Below, piece after piece: positions 1 through 8,238 of a DNA stretch of 64,000 bases. Source of the DNA: MGBC163016 sp964649145 (lineage in GTDB: Bacteria > Actinomycetota > Coriobacteriia > Coriobacteriales > Eggerthellaceae); NCBI GenBank assembly GCA_964649145.1, contig CAZYOQ010000005.1, positions 14,830 to 78,829 of the forward strand, read 5' to 3'. Under the pieces are notes generated by a model, which worked only from the letters and a program-made list of their open reading frames with translations, was not told where the DNA came from and did not search any database. How positions within the stretch are numbered: position 1 is the stretch's first letter; each line of letters opens with the position of its first letter. Both the position numbers and the translations under genes were made by a program.

Positions 1-36
1 GATGAGCTTGCAAATGAGGTGATTCGTCGTGGCTAA
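1..36 (+). CDS. parA: ParA/Soj chromosome partitioning ATPase, 3' end only
   Basis: Only the last eleven codons are inside the window. They read DELANEVIRRG followed by TAA, which resembles the usual C-terminus of ParA/Soj proteins. The stop codon overlaps the GTG start of parB by 8 nt, the normal parAB arrangement and a sign of translational coupling. ParA is the deviant Walker ATPase that moves or positions ParB-bound origins. The identification rests on this short tail plus the parB context, so the catalytic part cannot be checked. Confidence 0.75.
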   Translation, partial: DELANEVIRRG

Positions 37-1231
37 AAATACAAAAGGTGGGCTAGGCCGTGGAATTGGTTCACTAATGGGAAAACCTGAAGATGATATG
101 TTCGTACAAGAACGAACAAGTAAACGTGACACAATGGTTTATAACGAACGAGAAGATATTGTTTATGAAAAGAATGATATAAAGCCTAATAATTTTGAAG
201 CCACTGAAAACAATAATGAAGTCAAAGCTAATAAAGAAGATGTTTCACGTGAAACATCAGAGGAATCAAGCGAGTCTAAATCAAATAATGTAAGGATAGT
301 AGGATTAACAAGTACAGGATCCTTTAGGCCTATTAATACAAAAGCAAGTGATAAAGAGAAATCAGAATCTAATCTTCCGGTTGAAGATAAGGGAAGTATA
401 GAAAAGCAAGATACTAAAAAGGTTTCAAGAGATGCATTTGACGTTAGTGATGCTGTATTAATCCAAGAAGTTTCAATTAACGATGTAGAGCCAAACCCCG
501 ACCAACCACGTACAAGCTTTAAGGAAGAAGATCTTAAAGAGCTTGCAGATTCTATAAAAAAGGAAGGTCTTATCCAGCCTATTCTTGTAAGAAAGGTTGA
601 TGGTAAATACCAAATAATTGCTGGTGAACGTAGATGGCAGGCCAGCAAGCGTGCAGGACTAGAAAAAATTACCGTCCAGATTAAAGACGTTGATGACGAG
701 AAAGCTTTAGAGCTTGCATTAATTGAGAATATTCAAAGGTCGGATCTGAACCCTATAGAAGAGGCTTATGCTTATAAGCGTTTAATGGAAAAGAATCAGA
801 TGACGCAAGCAGATATTGCCCAAGCTGTTTCTAAGGGAAGGTCTACTATCGCAAATGCACTACGTTTACTCGAACTTCCCGAAGAAGCGCAAAAGCTTCT
901 GTTTGATGAGGAAATTAGTGCAGGACATGCTCGCGCAATTTTATCTGTACCAACAAAAGAAGGTCGTTTAAAACTTACTGAAAAACTAATTGATAATAAG
1001 ATGAGCGTGCGTGAGGTTGAAAATCTTGCAAGGCTTATGTCAAACAAGCCCTCGAAAAATACTAAGAGGGAGCCAGCTCCTTCAGTTTATAAGTCAGTCG
1101 CAAGATCACTTAAATCTTCGCTTGGCACCGATGTTAAAGTTAAATCTTCTGGAGGAAAAAATAGAATAGAGATTACTTTTACAGATGAGAGTGATCTAGA
1201 ACGCATTTTTGACTTAATTTCCCCAGAGTAA
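29..1231 (+). CDS. parB: ParB/Spo0J chromosome partitioning protein (CTP-dependent clamp)
   Basis: ParB binds parS sites near the origin, loads as a CTP-dependent sliding clamp and recruits ParA and SMC. The N-terminus has the typical lysine/glycine-rich ParA-contact segment (KGGLGRGIGSLMG). After a long polar linker, the CTP-binding core starts near residue 155 (NPDQPRTSF), with the GERRWQA motif near residue 199. A helix-turn-helix follows at about 259-284 (TQADIAQAVSKGRSTIANAL) and a dimerisation region closes the protein. At 400 residues it is longer than typical ParB (about 280-300); the extra length is the linker at residues 20-150, rich in Ser, Glu, Lys and Asn. The GTG start overlaps parA. 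A consensus parS lies inside the linker coding region. The gene is visibly A+T-richer than most of the window. Family assignment is firm. Confidence 0.95.
   Translation: MAKNTKGGLGRGIGSLMGKPEDDMFVQERTSKRDTMVYNEREDIVYEKNDIKPNNFEATENNNEVKANKEDVSRETSEESSESKSNNVRIVGLTSTGSFRPINTKASDKEKSESNLPVEDKGSIEKQDTKKVSRDAFDVSDAVLIQEVSINDVEPNPDQPRTSFKEEDLKELADSIKKEGLIQPILVRKVDGKYQIIAGERRWQASKRAGLEKITVQIKDVDDEKALELALIENIQRSDLNPIEEAYAYKRLMEKNQMTQADIAQAVSKGRSTIANALRLLELPEEAQKLLFDEEISAGHARAILSVPTKEGRLKLTEKLIDNKMSVREVENLARLMSNKPSKNTKREPAPSVYKSVARSLKSSLGTDVKVKSSGGKNRIEITFTDESDLERIFDLISPE
241..256. promoter_or_regulatory. parS centromere site inside parB
   Basis: The sequence is TGTTTCACGTGAAACA, a perfect 16-bp palindrome that matches the broadly conserved bacterial parS consensus (TGTTNCACGTGAAACA). 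It is read in the parB frame as Val-Ser-Arg-Glu-Thr, within the poorly conserved linker, so the site can be kept without disturbing a folded domain. No second copy was noticed in the window. Confidence 0.9.
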
Positions 1232-1334
1232 AAGGGTATTTCTAGAGTAAGCGCAAAATATTGGGTATCTGCTAGATCGTATCCACAACAAATTGATTTA
1301 TAAAAGCAAGCTTATAGCGTTTGAAAAAGAAATA

Positions 1335-1374
1335 GCTCTGAATAAGCAGGCTCAATTGTCTGCTTATTCAGAGC
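1335..1374. terminator. Hairpin between convergent parB and rlmN
   Basis: A perfect 15-bp inverted repeat (GCTCTGAATAAGCAG at 1335-1349 and its complement at 1360-1374) has a 10-nt loop. It lies between the convergent ends of parB and rlmN. A T-run at 1389-1394 follows on the plus strand, and an A-rich stretch just before the stem gives Ts on the minus strand. A bidirectional terminator is the likely role. The plus-strand T-tract is about 14 nt from the stem, so efficiency is uncertain. Confidence 0.65.
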
Positions 1375-1461
1375 ATAAGACCGAAGAGTTTTTTAAATAT
1401 TAAGACTTTTTTAGCGAAACTATGACAAACGCTATAAGACTTCCTTATAAGCCCTAAGATA

Positions 1462-2502
1462 TCAAGTAATTTTGTTTTTCAATTGGCCGCATGCAGCTGA
1501 AATGTTCGAACCACGTGATTTTCTGAGTGTTGTTTTTATGCCGTGGCTATTCAAAACCTTATTCCAGTGGTTGAAAGTTTTTTCATTAGGTGCTGAAAAA
1601 AGATCATCTTGCGTTTCATTATATTTAAGTAGATTTACATGAACATTCAAACCTTGACAAAAGTCAATTAATGCTCCTTGTTCCTCAGGTGTGTCATTCA
1701 CATCTTCTAACAGTAAGTATTCCAAGGTCACACGTCTACCTTTTAGCTCGTTATAGTGGCGTAAGGTGTTTTTTAATTGACTTAGCGTCTGGCTTGCGAG
1801 TTTCGGCATTATCAAGTTGCGCGTTGATTGGATAGCAGAGTGAAGAGACACAGCCAGCCTGAATTGTTCTGGTTCAGTTGCGAAGCGCTCTATTCCTTTC
1901 AAAATGCCTGATGTTGAAATTGTTATATGACGTGCCCCGATATTGAGCCCTGGGTCGGTATTCAGGTGACGAACAGCCTCTATAACAGCTTCGTAATTAT
2001 TAAATGGCTCACCTTGACCCATTACGACAACATTACTAACTCGCTGCTTTATATCTCTTCCGACAGCTATAACTTGGTCTACTATCTCTGCGGCTGTAAG
2101 ATTTCGAGTGAAACCTTCGTGTCCAGTGGCACAAAACGCGCAAAGCATAGGGCATCCAACCTGGGAAGAGACGCATACCGTTATACGATTGTTTTTATCA
2201 TCAGAGCCGGCATTGTCGTTCATTGCAACAGTTTCTACTGTATTGCCGTCTTTAAGCTCGAAAAGGAATCGCTTGGTTCCATTGAAAGAATCTTGGGTAA
2301 ACCGAACCTTAGAAGGCGAAATTGGAAATTTTTCAGAGAGTATCTTTCGCAAATTCTTTGGGAGATTTTGCATCTCGTCATAAGAGCGAACATTATGCTT
2401 ATGCAGCCATTCATATACTTGTTTGCCCCTGAATTTAGGCTGGCCTAAGTTTTGCATTAAATCTACAAGCTCTTCTTCGTTATAAGAGGTGATTTCCCTC
2501 AT
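1462..2502 (-). CDS. rlmN: RlmN, 23S rRNA (adenine2503-C2)/tRNA methyltransferase
   Basis: RlmN is a radical SAM enzyme that methylates C2 of A2503 in 23S rRNA and A37 in some tRNAs. The radical SAM cluster motif is CPMLCAFC with cysteines at residues 117, 121 and 124. The conserved C-terminal cysteine that carries the methyl intermediate is at 338 (SAACGQ). The N-terminal FRGKQVYEWL helical domain and the GQGEPFNNY motif are present. The length of 346 residues is normal for the family. It is transcribed toward parB as a single gene, and divergent from nrdD across a 280-nt region. Residues distinctive of Cfr-type resistance enzymes (C8 methylation) were not evident, so the housekeeping role is preferred. 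Confidence 0.95.
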   Translation of the reverse strand: MREITSYNEEELVDLMQNLGQPKFRGKQVYEWLHKHNVRSYDEMQNLPKNLRKILSEKFPISPSKVRFTQDSFNGTKRFLFELKDGNTVETVAMNDNAGSDDKNNRITVCVSSQVGCPMLCAFCATGHEGFTRNLTAAEIVDQVIAVGRDIKQRVSNVVVMGQGEPFNNYEAVIEAVRHLNTDPGLNIGARHITISTSGILKGIERFATEPEQFRLAVSLHSAIQSTRNLIMPKLASQTLSQLKNTLRHYNELKGRRVTLEYLLLEDVNDTPEEQGALIDFCQGLNVHVNLLKYNETQDDLFSAPNEKTFNHWNKVLNSHGIKTTLRKSRGSNISAACGQLKNKIT

Positions 2503-2658
2503 GGCATCTCCTGTTAGGTTTCTTTTAAAAAGGGGCTAAATTTTAAATTAACACATCATATATTTCCGTCTGATCTTGCATATTTTGTAAAAAATTACGA
2601 ATACCTTACTAAAGAAAATATTAATAAGAATTTCTATTGCAATTTAGATGCATGTTAA

Positions 2659-2706
2659 CTACTATATGTACACATGCTTAGATAGTGAAAACACAATATA
2701 TTGTAT
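2659..2706 (+). promoter_or_regulatory. Pair of NrdR-box-like sites upstream of nrdD
   Basis: The downstream site at 2691-2706, ACACAATATATTGTAT, agrees well with the NrdR consensus acaCwATATaTwGtgt. A weaker site has the core TATATGTA at 2663-2670 (box 2659-2674). The cores are 32 bp apart, about three helical turns, which is the usual spacing of tandem NrdR boxes. They lie 77-124 nt before the nrdD start. NrdR is the ATP/dATP-sensing repressor of ribonucleotide reductase genes. The second box is convincing alone; the first is supported mainly by spacing. Confidence 0.6.
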
Positions 2707-2782
2707 TTATTGTGGAAAACACGTTAGTCTTAAGTTGATAGAGTGTTAAAACGTAGTGGAAAACGATGTAAAGGGAGCACAA

Positions 2783-5122
2783 ATGCCGCAATCAATCATA
2801 AAACGAGACGGACGCACCACCGAGTTCCACGTAGAAAAGATAGCAGCTGCTATCGAGAAGGCTTTCCAGGCTTGCGCGGCAATGCAGGATCGTTCTGTTG
2901 CTAACGACATCGCGCAAAAAGTCGTTCAAAAGCTTGACGATGGAGCAATTGAGGGCACGCCTACAGTAGAAGGCGTACAGGACATTGTAGAAGAGACCTT
3001 GATTGAGTCTGGCTTTGTTCAGACCGCTAAGGCCTACATACTCTACCGTGCCGAACGCAGCAGGGTTCGCGATGTCAACTCGCGCCTCATTCAGACACTC
3101 AAAGACATCACCTTCTCTAAAGCTGCAGATTCCGACCTTAAGCGAGAGAACGCCAATATCAACGCCGACACAGCTATGGGAACCATGCTTAAGTACGGTT
3201 CTGAAGCCGCAAAGCAGTTCTACGAGATGTGTGTGATAGACCCGAAGTTTGCAAAAGCACATCGCGAAGGTGACATTCATATCCATGATATGGATTTTTA
3301 CACGCTTACCACAACATGCTGCCAGATCGAGCTTCGTAAACTCTTTAAGAACGGGTTTTCCACAGGGCATGGCGTGCTCCGTGAGCCTAACGATATTTCA
3401 AGCTATGCCGCACTTGCCTGCATTGCTATTCAGTCCAACCAAAACGACCAGCATGGAGGACAATCTGTTTGCGATTTCGACTATGGTTTAGCCGAAGGTG
3501 TGCGTAAGACTCATAGACGCCTCTTCAAGAAACACCTAGCCGAGGCTCTTGATCTTCTCACAGATATACAAGAGCCAAAAGCATGGGCAGAAAACACCCT
3601 TGCAAACATCGAGGAGAAAACAGGTAAGTGGGCTTCCCTTGACCTCGATCCTGAATACAAGTCGCTTCTTGAGGAGAGCCTGAGCAAAGAAGGAATCACA
3701 GAATCAGACGTTTCAACCATCATGAAATACACGGTAAAGAATGCCGAATCTGATACAGACCGTAATACCTTCCAGGCGATGGAGGCTTTGGTTCACAACC
3801 TAAATACCATGCATTCTCGTGCAGGTGCGCAAACACCGTTCAGCTCGGTCAATTATGGAATGGATACTTCGCCGGAAGGCCGTATGGTTATAAAGAACAT
3901 GCTCTTGGCCACAGAAGAGGGTCTTGGAAACGGAGAGACTCCAATCTTCCCGGTGCAGATTTTCCGAGTGAAAGAGGGTGTGAACTATAACCCAGAAGAC
4001 CCGAACTACGACTTGTTTAAGCTCGCAATGCACTGCTCAGCTAAGAGATTGTTCCCGAACTTCAGTTTCCTTGATGCTCCGTTCAACCTGCAGTATTACA
4101 AAGGTACTCCTGAAACCGAGATCGCATACATGGGTTGTCGTACCCGCGTTATGGGCAATGTTTACGACCCAGACCGCGAGATTACCCCAGGAAGAGGAAA
4201 TCTTTCCTTTACGTCCATCAACCTCCCGCGCTTAGCTATTCGCGCGAAAGGTGATATCGATTTGTTCTTCGACTTGCTCGATTCTAAGCTTGCCCTTGTA
4301 ACTGGGCAGTTGAAGGAACGCTTCGAGATTCAGGCAAGACTAAAGGTATACAATTCTCCTTTCCTGATGGGGCAAGGTGTTTGGATCGATTCCGAAAAAC
4401 TTAAGCGCACAGACGAGCAGCGCGAGGTTCTAAAGCACGGCACCCTTACAACAGGGTTCATTGGTTTAGCCGAATGCCTGAAGGCTCTCACTGGCAAGCA
4501 TCATGGCGAAAGCGAAGAGGCGCAGCGCCTAGGGCTTGAGATCATCGGGCATATGCGCAACTACTGCGATCGTGTTTCAGCGCAGGAGAAAATGAACTTT
4601 ACGCTTATTGCGACCCCTGCAGAAGGCCTTTCTGGACGTTTTGTTAAGCTTGACCGCGAGCGCTACGGAAGCATTGAGGGCGTTACCGATCGCGACTATT
4701 ACACCAATGGCTTCCATGTTCCGGTATATTACGATATTTCCGCATTCGACAAAATTGCGAAAGAAGCGCCATATCATGCGCTTACCAATGGTGGCCATAT
4801 CAGCTACATCGAACTCGATGGCGACCCGACAGAAAACCTTGAGGCATTTGAGTCGGTTATCCGCTTTATGAAGGAAAGTGGCATGGGCTATGGGTCGATC
4901 AATCATCCAGTCGACCGTGACCCAGAGTGCGGCTTCAACGGAATTATCGGCGACGAGTGCCCTAAATGCGGTCGCAAAGAGATGTATGATGCCTCAGGCG
5001 AATACGATGGCATGGAATTCGAGCGTATCCGCCGCATAACCGGATACCTTGTAGGTACTCTTGAGCGCTTCAATGACGCAAAACGTGCCGAAGAGGCAGA
5101 CCGCGTTAAGCATCGCATATAA
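2783..5122 (+). CDS. nrdD: Anaerobic (class III) ribonucleoside-triphosphate reductase
   Basis: NrdD reduces ribonucleoside triphosphates to deoxynucleotides in anaerobes using a glycyl radical. The N-terminal ~100 residues form an ATP-cone (PQSIIKRDGRTTEFHVEKI). The C-terminal zinc site includes Cys716, Cys726 and Cys729 (GDECPKCG). The glycyl radical loop is RRITGYLVG with Gly754. The product is 779 residues from ATG at 2783, preceded by AAGGGA at suitable spacing. An in-frame GTG at 2756 would add nine atypical residues and is less likely. The activating enzyme nrdG is in the window but about 25 kb away. Two NrdR-like boxes lie upstream and a strong terminator follows. Assignment is firm. 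Confidence 0.96.
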   Translation: MPQSIIKRDGRTTEFHVEKIAAAIEKAFQACAAMQDRSVANDIAQKVVQKLDDGAIEGTPTVEGVQDIVEETLIESGFVQTAKAYILYRAERSRVRDVNSRLIQTLKDITFSKAADSDLKRENANINADTAMGTMLKYGSEAAKQFYEMCVIDPKFAKAHREGDIHIHDMDFYTLTTTCCQIELRKLFKNGFSTGHGVLREPNDISSYAALACIAIQSNQNDQHGGQSVCDFDYGLAEGVRKTHRRLFKKHLAEALDLLTDIQEPKAWAENTLANIEEKTGKWASLDLDPEYKSLLEESLSKEGITESDVSTIMKYTVKNAESDTDRNTFQAMEALVHNLNTMHSRAGAQTPFSSVNYGMDTSPEGRMVIKNMLLATEEGLGNGETPIFPVQIFRVKEGVNYNPEDPNYDLFKLAMHCSAKRLFPNFSFLDAPFNLQYYKGTPETEIAYMGCRTRVMGNVYDPDREITPGRGNLSFTSINLPRLAIRAKGDIDLFFDLLDSKLALVTGQLKERFEIQARLKVYNSPFLMGQGVWIDSEKLKRTDEQREVLKHGTLTTGFIGLAECLKALTGKHHGESEEAQRLGLEIIGHMRNYCDRVSAQEKMNFTLIATPAEGLSGRFVKLDRERYGSIEGVTDRDYYTNGFHVPVYYDISAFDKIAKEAPYHALTNGGHISYIELDGDPTENLEAFESVIRFMKESGMGYGSINHPVDRDPECGFNGIIGDECPKCGRKEMYDASGEYDGMEFERIRRITGYLVGTLERFNDAKRAEEADRVKHRI

Positions 5123-5155
5123 AAAGCTTGAAATAAATGCAAAGTTCACGAATTT

Positions 5156-5180
5156 AAGGGTGCCATTAGGCACCCTTTTC
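5156..5180 (+). terminator. Intrinsic terminator of nrdD
   Basis: A 9-bp perfect stem (AAGGGTGCC, loop ATTA, GGCACCCTT) is followed directly by TTC and further Ts, 33 nt after the nrdD stop. The 220 nt that follow, up to 5400, hold no gene or promoter that can be recognised with confidence. Confidence 0.85.
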
Positions 5181-5400
5181 TTACAATACAAACAACCTCA
5201 AACAACAAGTACTCTACAAAAAAATAGGTCGAAAAGAACACGCTAAAAATGTTAATTACGAAGAAGGAAAAGGCAAAAAGTTTAGATTATTTAGTAAAAG
5301 CTAAGGCGCATGTCATACAAGTCCCAAAATCAACAAATACATTCTTAATAATTCCAAGCCCGTTTGTTAAAAACCAGGAAAAGTACCAGAGGTAGCATAC

Positions 5401-6822
5401 ATGGTCTTTTCGAGCCTAATATTCCTATTCGGATTCTTAAGCGTTTATCTCGCTATATACTTTTTCGTTTCCGATCGTGCAAAAAACGTGGTTCTTTTAG
5501 TGGCTTCACTTATTTTTTATGCGTGGAGCGGCCCTCAATTTTTGCTGCTACTTGTGGGCGAGGCGCTTATTAGTTGGTTTAGTGCTGTAAGAGTTGCGAG
5601 GTCAAACAGTATTTATACACGCAAGTTCTGGCTAATTTTGGGTATCGTTTGTCTGCTCGCACTGCTTGTGTATTTCAAATATGCGGTCTGGATTCTTGGG
5701 AATATACAGTCTGTATTTGGAGTGCCCGAGCTCATTCCCGAGATCATCTTACCAATCGGAATATCCTTCTACACTTTTCAACTTATCTCATATATGGCCG
5801 ATGTCTATACGCGCAAGGTCGAGGCGCAACCGGCGTTTTGGAAAGTACTTCTTTATGCGTCGATGTTTTTCCAGTGCATCGCAGGCCCAATTGTGAGATA
5901 TGACACAGTCGAGCACGAGATAGATTCGCGAAAGATATCGACAAACGATATATATTTAGGCGTGCGCCGTTTTTGTATTGGGCTTGCGAAAAAAGCCGTC
6001 TTGGCGAATTCTTGTGCGCAAGTAGCAGATACCCTTTTACCAATTGGCACAGAATCGCTCATGGTGGAACCTGTTAGCGCACTTTGGCTTGGAATGCTTT
6101 TTTATATGCTGCAGATCTACTTCGATTTCAGCGCGTATTCAGACATGGCCATTGGCATGGGTCGCATGATTGGCTTTCACTTCCTCGAGAACTTTAATTA
6201 TCCGTATTTGTGTTCATCGGTGCAGGATTTCTGGCGTCGCTGGCACATATCCCTTTCTAGCTTCTTTCGGGACTATATCTACATCCCGCTGGGAGGGTCG
6301 CGCTGTTCTTCGATAAAAATCGTGCGAAATATGACAGTTGTGTGGTTTTTGACCGGTCTTTGGCATGGCGCGTCATGGAACTACATTCTTTGGGGGCTTT
6401 ACTACCTGGTATTTTTGCTGTTTGAACGCTTCGTTGTTAAGGGTCGCTTGCCGAAGGTCGTAAATCATATCTATGCGCTTGTAGTGGTTTATTTTGGATG
6501 GGTGCTGTTCAAATTCGAGGACTTCGGTGAGCTTGGGCACGTGATTGTTTCGATGTTTGGTTTAGGTGGCGTGCCATTTACGGGTCTTGAGGTTCAAACG
6601 CTTTTCATGCAAAACATTTTCTTGCTCATTTTCTGCATAATTGCATGCACAAATTTGGGTAAGTACCTGCATGCATGGCTATATCGGGCGGCTAAGAATA
6701 ATAACATCGCCTTTAAGGTGTTCAATGTGAGCGAAGTTATAACGCCAATCGCACTTTTATTGATATCTGTTCTAGCCCTTACAGGTGCAAGTTATAACCC
6801 GTTTATCTATTTCCAGTTTTAG
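5401..6822 (+). CDS. MBOAT-family membrane O-acyltransferase (AlgI/DltB/PatA-like)
   Basis: This polytopic membrane protein of 473 residues belongs to the MBOAT family. It has many hydrophobic segments starting from the N-terminus (MVFSSLIFLFGFLSVYLAIY), the conserved WRRWHISLSSFFRDYIYIPLGG block with His282, and the invariant active-site histidine His322 in LWHGASWNYILWGLYY. AlgI-type members move acetyl groups across the membrane for acylation of exopolysaccharides or cell-wall polymers. The next gene, 18 nt downstream, encodes a DHHW/AlgJ-like partner, so polysaccharide O-acetylation is the likely job. DltB-type D-alanylation is less likely because no dltA, dltC or dltD is nearby. The acceptor polymer cannot be told from the sequence. 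Confidence 0.9.
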   Translation: MVFSSLIFLFGFLSVYLAIYFFVSDRAKNVVLLVASLIFYAWSGPQFLLLLVGEALISWFSAVRVARSNSIYTRKFWLILGIVCLLALLVYFKYAVWILGNIQSVFGVPELIPEIILPIGISFYTFQLISYMADVYTRKVEAQPAFWKVLLYASMFFQCIAGPIVRYDTVEHEIDSRKISTNDIYLGVRRFCIGLAKKAVLANSCAQVADTLLPIGTESLMVEPVSALWLGMLFYMLQIYFDFSAYSDMAIGMGRMIGFHFLENFNYPYLCSSVQDFWRRWHISLSSFFRDYIYIPLGGSRCSSIKIVRNMTVVWFLTGLWHGASWNYILWGLYYLVFLLFERFVVKGRLPKVVNHIYALVVVYFGWVLFKFEDFGELGHVIVSMFGLGGVPFTGLEVQTLFMQNIFLLIFCIIACTNLGKYLHAWLYRAAKNNNIAFKVFNVSEVITPIALLLISVLALTGASYNPFIYFQF

Positions 6823-6840
6823 CCAAGAGAGGAGGTTTCA

Positions 6841-8214
6841 GTGAACGGGCAAGATACAAATTCAGTTCAAGAGCGCGGCCGTTTGCGCAAGACAAACAGA
6901 TTCTCGAAGCGCCAAGCAGAAGAAATTGAAGGAGCTAGAGGCCTTGTCATAAAGATTTTCGCTGGAATCTTGGTTCTTGGCTTTGTTTTAGGTATTGCGT
7001 TTTTCTTGCGCCCGACGGTCTCACAGGTGGAAAACCGCAATCTCACGACTTTCCCGGAGCTTACATTGGAAACATTTCTTAACGGGCAGTTCTTTAGCGA
7101 TGTTTCGCTATGGTATGCAGACACCTTCCCATTTCGCGAGCAGCTGGTTAGTCTTGACCAAGTTATGGAATCGGCCTTTGGACTGACAGGAGATGTGCAG
7201 ATGGTGGGTGGAACCGAGGTGACAGACGAGATTCCCGAAGACGCACAACCTCAAGAGATCGAAACTGATTCTAAAGAAGAGGTTGAGGCTCCTAACGAGC
7301 GGGTAATGGCTGAAGAAATCCAAGATAGCATCACCAAAGGTCTTTATGTGAAAAACGGGGCAGCGTATAACATCTATTACTTTAGTAAGGAATCGGTTCA
7401 AAAGTACGCTAAGGCTATTAACTCATGCGCAAGCGAATTGCAGGACTCCGCAACTGTCTATTCGATACTTGTTCCGAACAATTCAGGGGCGATGCTAACC
7501 GAACAGGAATTGACAGACCTAGGCGGAAGCGACCAGGCGCAGGCAATTAAGTATTTCTATAGCCTTTATTCTGAGAATGTAGTTAGTGTGGACATTTTAG
7601 ACGAGCTTCGAAACCACAACGACGAATACCTCTATTTCAAAACAGACCATCACTGGACACAACTAGGCGCATACTATGCCTACCTTTGCTTTAGTCAGGC
7701 AGCAGGGCTTGAGCCTGTAGACATTAACACGCTTGAAACTATGACATTTGAACCTTTCTTAGGTTCTTATTATCAGGAGCTTTTAAACGATACGATGAAG
7801 AACAATCCCGACTACGTTTTAGCCTATATTCCTGCTGATACAAACGATATGAAGTATAAAGAGCAGGACGGAGACAAGTGGAAAAAGTCGAACGTGATTC
7901 TAGACGTCACGGGGTGGAACCATGCCTCACTCTACAACACATTTATTGCCGGTGATGAGCCAATTGAGAAAATCGAGAATCCCAAGCTTGATGACAATTC
8001 GAGCGTGCTTGTGGTCAAAGACTCGTTCGGAAACGCTTTTGTACCCTGGCTGGTTGACAACTATCAGTACATTTATGTCATAGACTTTCGTTACTATGAT
8101 GGCAGTATTCCGGAGTTCGTGAAAAATAAAGGTATACAGAATGTGCTTTTTTTGAATAATATCTCGATGGCAGGAACCACTACCGTTGCAGAAAAACTAC
8201 AATCAATGATGTAG
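6841..8214 (+). CDS. DHHW-family protein (AlgJ/AlgX-like O-acetylation partner)
   Basis: This 457-residue protein has one N-terminal membrane anchor (about residues 36-58) followed by an extracytoplasmic domain. The family hallmark DHHW is at residues 269-272 (FKTDHHWTQLGAYY). A later VVKDSFGNAFVPWL segment is like the Ser-containing block of the SGNH/AlgX fold. Family members take acetyl groups from an MBOAT partner and place them on a polysaccharide. The GTG start at 6841 follows a strong GAGGAGG ribosome binding site, 18 nt after the MBOAT stop, so the two genes are co-transcribed. A stretch around residues 120-165 is acidic and low in complexity and is probably a linker. Confidence 0.85.
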   Translation: MNGQDTNSVQERGRLRKTNRFSKRQAEEIEGARGLVIKIFAGILVLGFVLGIAFFLRPTVSQVENRNLTTFPELTLETFLNGQFFSDVSLWYADTFPFREQLVSLDQVMESAFGLTGDVQMVGGTEVTDEIPEDAQPQEIETDSKEEVEAPNERVMAEEIQDSITKGLYVKNGAAYNIYYFSKESVQKYAKAINSCASELQDSATVYSILVPNNSGAMLTEQELTDLGGSDQAQAIKYFYSLYSENVVSVDILDELRNHNDEYLYFKTDHHWTQLGAYYAYLCFSQAAGLEPVDINTLETMTFEPFLGSYYQELLNDTMKNNPDYVLAYIPADTNDMKYKEQDGDKWKKSNVILDVTGWNHASLYNTFIAGDEPIEKIENPKLDDNSSVLVVKDSFGNAFVPWLVDNYQYIYVIDFRYYDGSIPEFVKNKGIQNVLFLNNISMAGTTTVAEKLQSMM

Positions 8215-8238
8215 GAGGGGTTTCGTTAAGATTTAAAA

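Noticed and set aside
1462..2502. Cfr-like antibiotic resistance methyltransferase
   Set aside because: Overall motifs and the single-copy housekeeping context fit RlmN; nothing specific to Cfr was seen.
2756..2782. GTG start nine codons upstream for nrdD
   Set aside because: The ATG at 2783 has a well-placed AAGGGA and matches the family N-terminus.
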